From Eubacteriales bacterium (GTDB taxonomy: Bacteria; Bacillota; Clostridia; Oscillospirales; Acutalibacteraceae): a DNA stretch of 46,294 nt. Location of the stretch: the NCBI GenBank assembly GCA_030533225.1, contig JAUNJO010000008.1, forward strand, positions 1-46,294. Reading direction: 5' to 3'. A program made the position numbers and the translations under genes. Numbering within the stretch: position 1 is the stretch's first letter; each line of letters starts with the position of its first letter. This document shows, in pieces, positions 15,826 to 24,180 of the stretch. A model generated the notes under the pieces. That model did no database searches. It was not told the DNA's origin and worked only from the letters and a program-made list of their open reading frames with translations.

Positions 15826-18186
15826 TTACTTAAATTCTATTACGGTAACTCCCGCTTCGCCTTCACCGAAGGCACCGAGACGAAAACTCTTTACTGCCTT
15901 GTGGTGACGCAGGAAAGCATGAATTTCTTTCCTCAGCACGCCTGTTCCTTTGCCGTGGATGACCGTCATCATGTGCACATTTGTAAGCACCGCGGTGTCA
16001 ATGGCTCTGTCTACAGTCATTAAAGCCTCCTCGGCGGTGTATCCGCGCACGTCAATTTCGGTTACGGGCCTTGTGTCAATCTTGCTTGGACGCCCTGTTT
16101 TTCTCAGGGACTTACCGCCCAGAGTGACTTTTTCCGCTTCCAATAACTTGATGTTTTTAATGTCAGTTCTCGTTTTGATAATTCCTGCCTGAACGAATAC
16201 CGTGTTGGCATTTGCCGCAGGAGTTTCAAGGACTGTAGCCTTCTTGTCTATATCCCGAAGAAGAACGGTGTCCCCTGCCTTGAGAGGTCGGGGGAGAGTG
16301 TATTCCTCCTGCTCTTTTTCCCGGATTGGGTCTGCACCCTCCTCCATCTCTTTGATGGATTTGCGGAGCTTTGACTTGTCCTCTGCGGTGAGGTTTTTTG
16401 CCTTTTTCATATCCTCAAGCTCGTTTATGAGTGCGTCGGCCTGAGCCTTTGTCCGTGAAAGCAGAAGGCTTGCCTCATGGCGAGCTTTTTCAATTTCTCT
16501 CTGTGCCTTCTCCTCGGCTTTTTTTGCGATTTCTTCGGCTTTTTTCTTTTCGTTTATTGCCTTGAGGGTGGCTTCTCTTGCCTTTTTGAGTTCCTCGTCA
16601 AGCTCCTGACGGCGAGAATCCAGGGTTTCCACCACATCCTCAAACTGCCTGCTTTCTGAAGATACCAATTCCTGTGCTCTTTCCACTATGCTGTCCTCGA
16701 TACCCAAGCGCTTTGAAATGGCAAAGGCGTTTGACCGTCCCGGTACACCGATTAAAAGCTTGTAGGTAGGTCTCAGGGATGCCACATCGAATTCACAGCA
16801 TCCGTTCTCAACTCCCGGTGTTCTCAGCGCAAATTCTTTCAGTTCGGCATAGTGGGTTGTGGAGGCGATTTTTGCCCCCTTCATCCGAAGTCTCTCAAGA
16901 ATAGAAACGGCAAGGGCGGCACCCTCCACAGGGTCGGTACCTGCGCCCAGCTCGTCAATAAGCACAAGGCTTGAACGGTTTGCTTCCCCGAGAATTGAAA
17001 CAATATTTGTCATGTGGGCAGAGAAGGTGGATAGGGATTGCTCAATGCTCTGCTCGTCACCGATGTCCACAAGGACTTTTGAGAAAACCGAAAGCTCACT
17101 TTTCTCATCAGCTGGAATCAGCAGTCCGCACATAGCCATCAGTGTGAGAAGACCTACGGTTTTCAGGGAAACAGTCTTGCCGCCTGTGTTGGGACCTGTG
17201 ATTACAAGTGTATCAAAGCTGATGCCTAAATTTATGTCCGTGGGTACAGCGGTTTTTGGATTGAGCAGGGGATGTCTCGCATTTTTGAGGTTGATTCTGC
17301 CTTCGGTGTTCATAATAGGCATAGTGGCCTTCATTTTGTATCCGAGACTTGCCTTTGCGAAAATCAGCGAAAGCTCCACCAAAGCCTCATAGCTTTCTGA
17401 AGCCGTATCAGCATAAGACCCTGCTTCTGCAGACAGTTCAAAGAGTATTCTCTCGATCTCGGCGGCTTCCTTTGATTCCAAAACTCTTATGTCGTTGTTT
17501 GCCTGAACAACCCCCATTGGCTCAATAAAAACCGTAGCGCCCGAGGAGGAGGTGTCGTGAACAAGTCCGGGAACCTGTCCTCTGCACTCTGCCTTTACGG
17601 GCACAACAAAGCGTCCGCTTCTCTGTGTGATGATAGCGTCCTGCAGGTAATTTTTGTATGTGCTCGAGCGAATGATTTTCTCCAGCGTCTCCCTTGCCTT
17701 TGATGCGGCAATACGCATCTTTCGGCGGATGTCATAAAGGGTTTGCGAGGCGTTGTCGGCGATTTCGTCTTCACTCAAAATACAGGAGGAAATTCTCTCC
17801 TCCAAATGCTTGTTCTCGTAAAGTCTCTCGAAAAGCAGGTCGAGGGAGGTCTCAACCGAGGCTGAGTGACTTCTCCACTGACGCACTCCGCGAGTGATTC
17901 TGAGAAGTTCTCCTATACCCAAAAGCTCATGAGCGCTGAGGCAACCGCCTGCCTCGGCGCGTCTGAATGCGTTTTGCATGTTTTTAACACCCGAGAGTGA
18001 GGGTGCACCGAAACGGCCGATGAGCATAAAGGCATCGTCGGTCTGTTTGAGGGCTTCTTCTATTTCAAATTTTCCCGAAAGCGGGGTGATTTCAACAGCT
18101 CTCTGTCTTGCGTCTTCGCAGGAACATTCTTTTGAGAGAAGCTCTAAAATTTTGTGAAGCTCCAAGGCTCTGTGATGTTTGTTCAT
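15826..18186 (-). CDS. mutS2: Endonuclease MutS2
   Basis: MutS paralogue lacking the mismatch-recognition domain; in various bacteria it suppresses homologous recombination or acts on collided ribosomes. The 786 residues match the family. Order: core/lever helices to about 300; ABC ATPase with Walker A GPNTGGKT at 331-338, SLSTFSAHM and LIDELGAGTDPVEG (signature/Walker B); a long coiled-coil/KOW segment rich in Glu, Lys and Ala at about 510-700; and a C-terminal Smr nuclease domain (EIDVRGYTAEEA, HGKGTGVL) over the last 76 residues. It starts 10 nt after recO and is the last gene of the minus-strand operon. Confidence 0.97.
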   Translation of the reverse strand: MNKHHRALELHKILELLSKECSCEDARQRAVEITPLSGKFEIEEALKQTDDAFMLIGRFGAPSLSGVKNMQNAFRRAEAGGCLSAHELLGIGELLRITRGVRQWRSHSASVETSLDLLFERLYENKHLEERISSCILSEDEIADNASQTLYDIRRKMRIAASKARETLEKIIRSSTYKNYLQDAIITQRSGRFVVPVKAECRGQVPGLVHDTSSSGATVFIEPMGVVQANNDIRVLESKEAAEIERILFELSAEAGSYADTASESYEALVELSLIFAKASLGYKMKATMPIMNTEGRINLKNARHPLLNPKTAVPTDINLGISFDTLVITGPNTGGKTVSLKTVGLLTLMAMCGLLIPADEKSELSVFSKVLVDIGDEQSIEQSLSTFSAHMTNIVSILGEANRSSLVLIDELGAGTDPVEGAALAVSILERLRMKGAKIASTTHYAELKEFALRTPGVENGCCEFDVASLRPTYKLLIGVPGRSNAFAISKRLGIEDSIVERAQELVSSESRQFEDVVETLDSRRQELDEELKKAREATLKAINEKKKAEEIAKKAEEKAQREIEKARHEASLLLSRTKAQADALINELEDMKKAKNLTAEDKSKLRKSIKEMEEGADPIREKEQEEYTLPRPLKAGDTVLLRDIDKKATVLETPAANANTVFVQAGIIKTRTDIKNIKLLEAEKVTLGGKSLRKTGRPSKIDTRPVTEIDVRGYTAEEALMTVDRAIDTAVLTNVHMMTVIHGKGTGVLRKEIHAFLRHHKAVKSFRLGAFGEGEAGVTVIEFK

Positions 18187-18196
18187 ATGTAATACC

Positions 18197-18946
18197 TTAT
18201 GATTTGATAGATTTGTAAAAATGCAGTGTCTTAAAATCCTTTTCCAGCACCCTTAAAGCGTAACTCTCAGTTATATAGCTGAGTTTCGACAGTTTTTCCT
18301 CGGGAAGACCGAAGGCAAAAACCTTCTTATCCTCAGAGAAAACAATATGCCGCAAGGCCCTGAGAAGCGTTTGGTCTAAAGGTACAGCTGTGCTTTGGGG
18401 TGCTTTTGTGAAACAGTTTTCGCACACTATTTTTCCCCTTGAAAGCACGAAGTACATAAGCGGTGCTTCGTAAACTCCGCACTCTCTGCACATAACAAGG
18501 TCGGGCATATATCCCGAAAGCGAGAGAAGTCTCAGCTCCACGCAGGCTTTAATCAACTCCTGAGATTTCTCACCCTTTGAGAGCAGGTAAAGAGCATTTA
18601 ATATGAGGGAAAGCTGTTGGGATGCACTCTGACCTTCCACGCAGGCAAAGGCGGCAAGCTCGCAGAAATACTGGGCAAGACTTACTTTTTCCACATCGCT
18701 GCGAAGCTCAAAAAAAACTTCTTTCGCATTGGCATCGTCAATGATGAATTTCCCCTTGCCTTCGTAGATTGAAAGCTCAGAGTAGCACAGTATGTCCGTT
18801 GCGGCACTTTTGGGGCTTTTGATGTTTTTAGCCCCTCTCACAAAGGCGCGCAGCACACCGTATTCACGGGTAAGCACCGTCACAAGCTTATCCTGTTCAC
18901 CGATATTCTGTTGTCTTAAAATCAGTCCGTCGGTTTTTGTCTTCAT
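18197..18946 (-). CDS. recO: DNA repair protein RecO
   Basis: RecO helps load RecA on SSB-coated single strands in the RecFOR pathway. The 249 residues begin with the typical OB-fold start (GLILRQQNIGEQDKLVTVLT) and contain a four-Cys zinc site (CREC near 162 and CENC near 185) in the C-terminal domain. The start at 18946 lies 50 nt inside the 3' end of yqzL, which suggests translational coupling. The gene order era-yqzL-recO is the Bacillus order. The mutS2 gene follows after 10 nt. Confidence 0.96.
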   Translation of the reverse strand: MKTKTDGLILRQQNIGEQDKLVTVLTREYGVLRAFVRGAKNIKSPKSAATDILCYSELSIYEGKGKFIIDDANAKEVFFELRSDVEKVSLAQYFCELAAFACVEGQSASQQLSLILNALYLLSKGEKSQELIKACVELRLLSLSGYMPDLVMCRECGVYEAPLMYFVLSRGKIVCENCFTKAPQSTAVPLDQTLLRALRHIVFSEDKKVFAFGLPEEKLSKLSYITESYALRVLEKDFKTLHFYKSIKS

Positions 18947-19049
18947 TTTCCTGTTTTTCTCTTTGCTCCTGCTGTGCTTCTTTGAACTTCAGGTAGTCAA
19001 AAACACTTCCGCTTAAGGCAAAGTTGTTCCAAGCTTCGTAGTCTTTCAT
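18897..19049 (-). CDS. yqzL: YqzL family small protein
   Basis: A 50-residue protein of unknown function starting MKDYEAWNNFALSGSVFDYL. The W..F..SG....YL..KE pattern and the place between era and recO match the YqzL family of Firmicutes. I choose the ATG at 19049 because GGGTGAT lies just upstream; an ATG 12 codons earlier lacks this. The C-terminal half is charged (EQREKQENEDKNRR), and its last 50 nt are read in a second frame as the start of recO. YqzL is known only as a conserved small protein, so no function is proposed. Confidence 0.82.
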   Translation of the reverse strand: MKDYEAWNNFALSGSVFDYLKFKEAQQEQREKQENEDKNRRTDFKTTEYR

Positions 19050-19128
19050 AATATCACCCGCAATTAAAGTATAGCTTAAAATCAAGGTGATATAGAGGGT
19101 AATTTGTAGATGTTAAAAATTAACAGGC

Positions 19129-20037
19129 TCAATCAAAATCGGAACTGTCAAAGCCGAAATTTCTCAGAAGTCCGTCCCGGTTTCTCCAGTCCTCCTTGAC
19201 CTTTACCCAAGTTTGCAGATTAACTTTGCAGTCAAAAAAGTTTTCCATATCCTCCCGCGCTTTGGTGGAAACTTTACGGAGCATTTTTCCGCCCTTGCCG
19301 ATGATAATTCCCTTGTGGGACTCTTTTTCGCAGTAGATTGTGGCTTCGATATCAAGTATTCCGTTGTCTCTCTGCTTCATCTTTTCGATAACAACAGCTG
19401 TGCCGTGGGGGATTTCCTTGTCCAGATTCAAAAGCAGCTTTTCTCTGAGCATTTCAGCCGCAAGCTGACGCTCGGGCTGGTCGGTGAGAGTGTCCTCATC
19501 AAAGAAGTGGCCGCCCTCCTCACAGAGTTTTTTGAGCTCGTCCACAAGCTCATCCATACCCTCGCCCTTTTTAGCACTGACGGGTACAATAGCCTCGAAG
19601 TCGCAAAGCTGAGAATATTCCAAAATAACTTTCATCAAATCGGATTTTTCTTTGACAATGTCGATTTTGTTGATGGCAAGTACGCAGGGCATATTCTGAG
19701 CCTTGATTCTCTCCAGAAGCTCTCGCTCCGTATCGGAGATTTCCTCTGTGGCGTCAACTACCAAAAGCGCCCCGTCGGCACCGCTTACGGATTCGGCAAC
19801 CGAACGAACCATGTATTTCCCCAAAGCGGTTTTTGCCTTGTGCATACCGGGAGTATCGGTGAAAACAAGCTGATATTCTCCCTCGGTGAGCACTCCCATA
19901 ATCCTTGTGCGCGTGGTCTGAGGTTTATTTGTAACGATGGCGATTTTCTCACCCAAAATCCTGTTGAGTATTGAGGACTTTCCCACATTGGGCCTGCCCA
20001 CAATAGTGATAAATGCCGATAGTTCTTTAGAATTCAT
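19129..20037 (-). CDS. era: GTPase Era
   Basis: Essential GTPase that binds the 3' end of 16S rRNA during 30S maturation. The 302 residues fit the family. The G domain has G1 GRPNVGKS (14-21), G3 DTPG (61-64) and G4 NKID (123-126). The C-terminal type II KH domain includes IIGKGGKMLRKVSTKAR. It lies between ybeY, another 16S-maturation gene, and yqzL-recO. Neither dgkA nor cdd, often found between ybeY and era, is present; a strong hairpin lies in that gap instead. Confidence 0.98.
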   Translation of the reverse strand: MNSKELSAFITIVGRPNVGKSSILNRILGEKIAIVTNKPQTTRTRIMGVLTEGEYQLVFTDTPGMHKAKTALGKYMVRSVAESVSGADGALLVVDATEEISDTERELLERIKAQNMPCVLAINKIDIVKEKSDLMKVILEYSQLCDFEAIVPVSAKKGEGMDELVDELKKLCEEGGHFFDEDTLTDQPERQLAAEMLREKLLLNLDKEIPHGTAVVIEKMKQRDNGILDIEATIYCEKESHKGIIIGKGGKMLRKVSTKAREDMENFFDCKVNLQTWVKVKEDWRNRDGLLRNFGFDSSDFD

Positions 20038-20067
20038 AAAAAATACCTTGTCCTATTACTTAACAGA

Positions 20068-20105
20068 GTGCCACACCACGGGGGCGTGATGCGGCACACT
20101 TTTTG
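20068..20105. other. Strong hairpin between ybeY and era
   Basis: GTGCCACACCACG (20068-20080) pairs with CGTGATGCGGCAC (20085-20097) over 13 bp with two G-U pairs and a GGGG loop. In the sense direction of the operon (minus) no U-run follows; on the plus strand TTTTT follows at 20101-20105. It may be an intercistronic processing or stability element and a terminator against antisense transcripts. Confidence 0.6.
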
Positions 20106-20108
20106 TGA

Positions 20109-20612
20109 TTATTCTTCAATAACATAAGTGGAAGAAGCAGGAAGACCTAACATATCCATAACAGCCTCTTCTTTTTCTCTCATACGGATTCTCTCCATAT
20201 TGTCCTCATGGTCATAGCCTAAAAGATGAAGCACGCTGTGGCAGGTAAGGTAACCAACCTCACGCTGCAGGGAGTGTCCGTAGATGTTTGCCTGTTCAAC
20301 GGCTTTCTCCATGGAGATTACAACATCTCCGAGAATCTGTGCGCCGGTTTCGGGGTCCAGGTCAAACTTTCCGTTTTCGCTCATGACAAAGGAGAGAACA
20401 TCGGTCTCAATGTCTTTGTTACGGTATTGAGCGTTAAGCTCCTTAATCTGTGCGTTATTTACAAAGGATACGCTCACTTCGGCAGGACCTTTGAAATTTT
20501 CCATTTGAAGCACAGCGGTACAGCAGCGGCGAACCAAAAGTCTGAGGCCTGTGGGGATTGTCACATCCTTCTGCCTGTTTGTGATGATTACCTTAATCTT
20601 ATCTTTTGTCAT
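20109..20612 (-). CDS. ybeY: Endoribonuclease YbeY
   Basis: Zinc-dependent single-strand RNase involved in 16S rRNA 3'-end maturation and ribosome quality control. The zinc motif HSVLHLLGYDH (HxxxHxxxxxH) and the TDVLSF and GDVVIS strands are present. The frame is open up to 20693, but I choose the ATG at 20612 (167 aa, MTKDKIKVIITNRQ), preceded by TAGGAA; this overlaps the phoH 3' end by 14 nt, the usual tight coupling. It is followed by era, which acts in the same 16S maturation step. Confidence 0.95.
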   Translation of the reverse strand: MTKDKIKVIITNRQKDVTIPTGLRLLVRRCCTAVLQMENFKGPAEVSVSFVNNAQIKELNAQYRNKDIETDVLSFVMSENGKFDLDPETGAQILGDVVISMEKAVEQANIYGHSLQREVGYLTCHSVLHLLGYDHEDNMERIRMREKEEAVMDMLGLPASSTYVIEE

Positions 20613-21573
20613 TTCTATTCCTACTTTCTTCATGTTTTGCGTATGCTTTGATAATATCCTGTACAAGTCGGTGCCTGACAACATCCTTTTCACTGAAAGT
20701 ACAGCTTGCGATATCGTCTATACCTCTTAAAATTTTGATACACTCCTTAAGTCCGGAACGGGCGCCGTTTGGAAGGTCAATCTGGGTGATGTCACCGGTT
20801 ATGACCATCTTTGAGTTAAATCCCAAACGGGTCAAAAACATCTTCATCTGTTCGGTGGTGGTGTTCTGAGCCTCGTCAAGAATGATGAAGCTGTCATCCA
20901 AGGTTCGACCTCTCATGTATGCAAGGGGGGCAACCTCAATGTTTCCCCGTTCCACATATTTCTGATAGGTTTCGGCTCCCAGCATATCAAACAGAGCGTC
21001 GTAAAGGGGACGCAGATAAGGGTCTACCTTGCTCTGCAGGTCGCCGGGCAGAAAGCCCAGCTTTTCACCGGCCTCGACAGCAGGCCTTGTGAGGATAATA
21101 CGGTTGACCTGCTTCGCGCGAAAAGCGGTAACCGCCATGGCAACAGCCAGGTAGGTCTTGCCTGTACCGGCAGGTCCCACACCTATGGTGATGGTATTGT
21201 CGGCAATGCACTTGACATATTTCTTCTGTCCCAGGGTTTTGGGCTTTATCGGCTTACCCTTCGAGGTGATGCAGATACAGTCGCCCACCAGGGATTCGAT
21301 TTTTTCATTTGAGCCTTCATTCACAAGGGAGATGCAATAACGGATGTTCTGCTCCGACAGAGGCTCGCCTCGGTTTATGAGCATAAGCAAACTCTCGATA
21401 ACCTCGTGGGCCTTGTGGACATTCTCAATATCTCCCGAGATTTTCAGCTCGGATTCTCTGCCGACGATGGTGACGGAGTATTCCTTTTCCAGAAGCCTTA
21501 TGTTCTCGTCAAAGCTTCCGAAAAGTGCTACAGCCTGTTCCATTCGGTCAATATTAACTATCTGTTCCGTAAT
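20599..21573 (-). CDS. phoH: PhoH-like ATPase, probable AUU start
   Basis: P-loop RNA-associated ATPase of the PhoH/YbeZ family, usually paired with ybeY. Walker A is GPAGTGKT, Walker B FIILDEAQNTT, with TRPAVEAGEKLGFLPGD between; a KH-like N-terminal segment precedes. The first in-frame ATG (21543) has no ribosome site. Ten codons upstream an ATT at 21573 lies 6 nt after a clean TAGGAG, and the reading frame is open only back to a stop four codons before it. I therefore place the start at 21573 (324 aa, MTEQIVNIDRMEQAV...). If wrong, the protein begins at 21543 (314 aa). First gene of the minus operon. Confidence 0.95.
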   Translation of the reverse strand: MTEQIVNIDRMEQAVALFGSFDENIRLLEKEYSVTIVGRESELKISGDIENVHKAHEVIESLLMLINRGEPLSEQNIRYCISLVNEGSNEKIESLVGDCICITSKGKPIKPKTLGQKKYVKCIADNTITIGVGPAGTGKTYLAVAMAVTAFRAKQVNRIILTRPAVEAGEKLGFLPGDLQSKVDPYLRPLYDALFDMLGAETYQKYVERGNIEVAPLAYMRGRTLDDSFIILDEAQNTTTEQMKMFLTRLGFNSKMVITGDITQIDLPNGARSGLKECIKILRGIDDIASCTFSEKDVVRHRLVQDIIKAYAKHEESRNRNDKR

Positions 21574-21604
21574 GATTTTCTCCTATACATAATATGCTTT
21601 CGGT

Positions 21605-21613
21605 ATTATAACA
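21605..21613 (-). promoter_or_regulatory. Probable phoH promoter (extended -10)
   Basis: TATAAT on the minus strand (21610 down to 21605) preceded by TGT (extended -10), about 35 nt from the likely AUU start. A TTGATG lies 20 bp upstream, too far for an ordinary -35. The remainder of 21614-21732 is A/T-rich and shows no feature I can name. Confidence 0.45.
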
Positions 21614-21732
21614 CAAATTAATGAAAAAATCATCAAAGTTTAAGAAAAATGTGCGTTTTGATATGATTTTTGTGAACTTTGCCGATAAATCCATGCGATA
21701 ATTCATCAAATGGGATAACTTGGGGGAAATTC

Positions 21733-21831
21733 ATGGATGAAAATTACAAAAACAGGAGCAAAAAACCTTGCAAAATGCTAAATAAAATCTTGACAAAGGG
21801 CAAGAGCGGTAGTATAATCATCGAGGTGTAA
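21733..21831 (+). CDS. Possible 32-residue basic small protein or leader peptide
   Basis: An ATG at 21733 preceded by GGGGGA at 5-nt spacing opens a 32-codon frame beginning MDENYKNRSKKPCKML and ending SIIIEV. It is Lys-rich (9 Lys). It overlaps the perfect sigma-A promoter of ylxM-ffh, so if transcribed it must come from a start further upstream, where I see no convincing promoter. It could be a real small protein, a leader peptide or chance; only the ribosome site favours it. Confidence 0.25.
   Translation: MDENYKNRSKKPCKMLNKILTKGKSGSIIIEV
21790..21818 (+). promoter_or_regulatory. Consensus sigma-A promoter of ylxM-ffh
   Basis: TTGACA (21790-21795), 17-bp spacer, TATAAT (21813-21818): an exact consensus match, 62 bp before the ylxM ATG. 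Confidence 0.92.
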
Positions 21832-21867
21832 AGAAATTTCCTTTACAGCTATCGGCGCCTTTGGCGC
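21827..21867 (+). other. Tandem hairpins in the ylxM-ffh leader
   Basis: TGTAAAG (21827-21833) pairs with CTTTACA (21841-21847), and GCGCC (21855-21859) pairs with GGCGC (21863-21867) around a TTT loop. The second ends just before the AGGAGG of ylxM and could modulate its access or stabilise the 5' end. Confidence 0.5.
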
Positions 21868-21880
21868 ACAGGAGGATTTT

Positions 21881-22231
21881 ATGGACAAGAATATTGAAAT
21901 CTCCCTGCTATTTGATTTTTACGGCCGGCTTCTTCGTGAAAAACAGAGAAGTGCCGTTTCCCTCTACCACAACGATGACCTTTCTCTTTCGGAAATCTCC
22001 GATATTCTGGGTATAACCCGTCAGGGAGTTCGGGATTTGGTGAAGCGAAGCGAAGCGGAGCTTTTTGAATACGAGGAGAAGCTCGGATTATACAAACGGT
22101 TCGCAAGGGTGGAGGGCAGTGCCCGACATATTCTCGATTGCGCTCAGACTCTTCGAAAAGAAAGCTCTGACAGCAAACTCATTGACGAGATTATAGCCTC
22201 GGCAGAGGATATTATCGAACAGGAGGAATAA
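21881..22231 (+). CDS. ylxM: YlxM / p13-like SRP-associated DNA-binding-type protein
   Basis: Helix-turn-helix protein of the YlxM/p13 family, which accompanies ffh in Firmicutes and modulates SRP activity in streptococci. The 116 residues carry the family start (ISLLFDFYGRLLREKQR), the YHNDDLSLSEISDILGITRQGVRD helix-turn-helix resembling sigma region 4, and an acidic C-terminus. AGGAGG precedes the ATG at 21881. The ffh start lies one nucleotide after its stop, so the two are translated together from one consensus promoter. Confidence 0.93.
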   Translation: MDKNIEISLLFDFYGRLLREKQRSAVSLYHNDDLSLSEISDILGITRQGVRDLVKRSEAELFEYEEKLGLYKRFARVEGSARHILDCAQTLRKESSDSKLIDEIIASAEDIIEQEE

Positions 22232-22232
22232 A

Positions 22233-23600
22233 ATGGCATTCAACAGCCTTTCCGAAAAAATCACCGGCGTGTTCAAACGCCTTAAGAATAAAGGTAAACT
22301 TTCCGAAAGTGATGTTAAAGCGGCAATGAGAGAGGTGCGTCTTGCTCTTCTCGAAGCCGATGTAAACTACAAGGTCGCCAAGGAATTTACCGCAAATGTC
22401 ACCGAGCGTGCAGTGGGCGAGAAGGTTATGGAAAGTCTCACTCCTGCGCAAATGGTTATTAAAATCGTGAACGAGGAGCTTGTGAAACTCATGGGCGGCG
22501 AATCCGCACGAATCGAGTTTTCCTCAAAGCCTCCCACGGTTATCATGCTCTGCGGTCTTCAAGGCTCAGGTAAAACCACCCACGCAGGAAAGCTTGCCAA
22601 GATGCTGAAGTCTCAGAACCACAGACCTTTGCTTGTGGCCTGCGATATCTACCGCCCTGCTGCTATTGAGCAGTTAAAGGTTGTGGGTAAGTCTGTTGAT
22701 GTGCCCGTTTTCGAAATGGGCAAGGAGGACCCTGTCAAAATCGCACGCAGTGCTATCCGTCAGGCTAAGGACTACGGCAACGATGTGGTTATCCTTGATA
22801 CCGCCGGCCGTCTGCATATAGACGAAGAACTGATGGAGGAGCTCCGCCGAGTAAAATCCGAGGTTGAGCCTGCGGAGATTTTGCTTGTTATCGACTCCAT
22901 GACCGGTCAGGATGCAGTCAATGTGGCTAAAAGCTTCAACGATTTGCTTGAAATCACCGGCGTGATTCTCACAAAGCTTGACGGCGATACCCGAGGCGGT
23001 GCTGCTTTGTCGGTCAAAGCTGTCACAGGTAAGCCCATCAAGTTTTCGGGTACGGGTGAAAAGCTCACAGACATTGAGGTTTTCCACCCCGACCGTATGG
23101 CGAGCCGAATTCTCGGCATGGGCGATGTGCTCACTCTTATTGAGGAGGCCGAGTCGAAGCTTGACCAAAAGCAGGCCGAACAGCTTGCCAACAAGATGCT
23201 CCAAAACAAAATGGACTTCAATGACCTGCTCTCTCAGTTTGAGCAGATTCAGAAGATGGGTCCAATCAAGGGTATTCTTTCAAAGATACCCGGTGTAAAC
23301 CAAAAGGAGCTTGAAAATGCCGATATTGATGACCGGCAAATTGACTGGTGCAAGGCCATTATCTATTCGATGACACCTGAGGAGAGGGAAAACCCCTCGA
23401 TTATGAATCCTTCCCGCAAACGCCGTATTGCCGCCGGCAGCGGCCGTTCCGTTGAGGAGGTCAACCGTCTTATCAAACAGCTTGAGCAGATGCAAAAGCT
23501 TATGAAACAGATGAACGGCAAAGGTAAAAAGGGCGGCAAACGCCGCAGAAATCTCCCCGGACTCGGAGGAGCAATGCCTCCCGGCGGCTTCGGTTTCTAA
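22233..23600 (+). CDS. ffh: Signal recognition particle protein Ffh
   Basis: The GTPase subunit of SRP; it binds signal sequences and 4.5S/6S RNA and docks with FtsY at the membrane. Its 455 residues comprise the N domain, the G domain (P-loop GLQGSGKTT at 108-116, DTAGRLHID, TKLDGDTRGGAALS) and a Met-rich M domain ending with KLMKQMNGKGKKGGK and a Gly-rich tail. It follows ylxM and precedes rpsP, the common Firmicutes arrangement. No FtsY or SRP RNA gene is in the window. Confidence 0.98.
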   Translation: MAFNSLSEKITGVFKRLKNKGKLSESDVKAAMREVRLALLEADVNYKVAKEFTANVTERAVGEKVMESLTPAQMVIKIVNEELVKLMGGESARIEFSSKPPTVIMLCGLQGSGKTTHAGKLAKMLKSQNHRPLLVACDIYRPAAIEQLKVVGKSVDVPVFEMGKEDPVKIARSAIRQAKDYGNDVVILDTAGRLHIDEELMEELRRVKSEVEPAEILLVIDSMTGQDAVNVAKSFNDLLEITGVILTKLDGDTRGGAALSVKAVTGKPIKFSGTGEKLTDIEVFHPDRMASRILGMGDVLTLIEEAESKLDQKQAEQLANKMLQNKMDFNDLLSQFEQIQKMGPIKGILSKIPGVNQKELENADIDDRQIDWCKAIIYSMTPEERENPSIMNPSRKRRIAAGSGRSVEEVNRLIKQLEQMQKLMKQMNGKGKKGGKRRRNLPGLGGAMPPGGFGF

Positions 23601-23669
23601 ACAGTATTATATTGCCAAACCAAAGGCTTATAATTATATATTTTATTTTATTAATTGGAGGAAATTACC

Positions 23670-23909
23670 ATGGTAAAAATCAGACTTCGCAGAATGGGTG
23701 CAAAGAAAAACCCCTTCTACCGTATCGTTGTAGCAGATTCACGCTATCCCAGAGACGGCCGTTTCATTGAGGAAATCGGCACTTACAACCCCCTTGCAGA
23801 GCCTGCAGAGGTTAAGGTTGACGCTGAGGCAGCAAAGAAGTGGATTGCAAACGGTGCACAGCCCACAGATAAGGTTAAGGCTCTCTTCAAGAAGAACAAC
23901 ATCATCTGA
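23670..23909 (+). CDS. rpsP: 30S ribosomal protein S16
   Basis: Structural protein of the small subunit body. The 79 residues start [20 protein letters not shown], the classic S16 beginning, with [20 protein letters not shown] choose the ATG at 23670, which follows TTGGAGGAA; an upstream TTG is part of that ribosome site. The 69-bp gap after ffh is very A/T-rich and shows no terminator, so the ffh transcript may continue. The khpA gene follows after 15 nt. Confidence 0.98.
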   Translation: MVKIRLRRMGAKKNPFYRIVVADSRYPRDGRFIEEIGTYNPLAEPAEVKVDAEAAKKWIANGAQPTDKVKALFKKNNII

Positions 23910-23924
23910 TATTAGGAGCAAAGA

Positions 23925-24158
23925 ATGACAGATTTACTTACTATTATCGCTAAGGGTCTTGTTGAGGCTCCCGATGAGGTGTCGGTTACTGCCGATGAGC
24001 CTTTAGAGGACGGCACAACCGTTTATCACATTCATGTTGCAGAGGCGGACATGGGCAGGATTATCGGCAAGCAGGGCAGAATTGCCAAGGCTATCCGTAC
24101 AGTAGCCCGCAGCGCCGCTATCCGCAAGGATGTTAAGGTGCAGGTTGAAATCGACTGA
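23925..24158 (+). CDS. khpA: KH-domain RNA-binding protein KhpA
   Basis: Small RNA-binding protein, known to pair with KhpB/Jag and to influence cell size and division in streptococci. The 77 residues form a single KH domain with the GRIIGKQGR loop (GxxG) near residue 44. It lies after rpsP, as in Bacillus (ylqC) and many Firmicutes. A terminator follows it, then an unrelated LRR gene separates it from rimM and trmD, which usually come next. Confidence 0.95.
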   Translation: MTDLLTIIAKGLVEAPDEVSVTADEPLEDGTTVYHIHVAEADMGRIIGKQGRIAKAIRTVARSAAIRKDVKVQVEID

Positions 24159-24180
24159 TTTACTTAAGAAAAACGCAAGT

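Noticed and set aside
19213..19974. Plus-strand open frame of 253 codons
   Set aside because: Antisense of era, whose motifs are unmistakable; its sequence is the usual Leu/Phe-rich mirror of a GTPase.
20613..20693. Upstream ATGs extending ybeY by up to 27 codons
   Set aside because: They lie deep in phoH, lack ribosome sites and have no YbeY homology; TAGGAA precedes the ATG at 20612.
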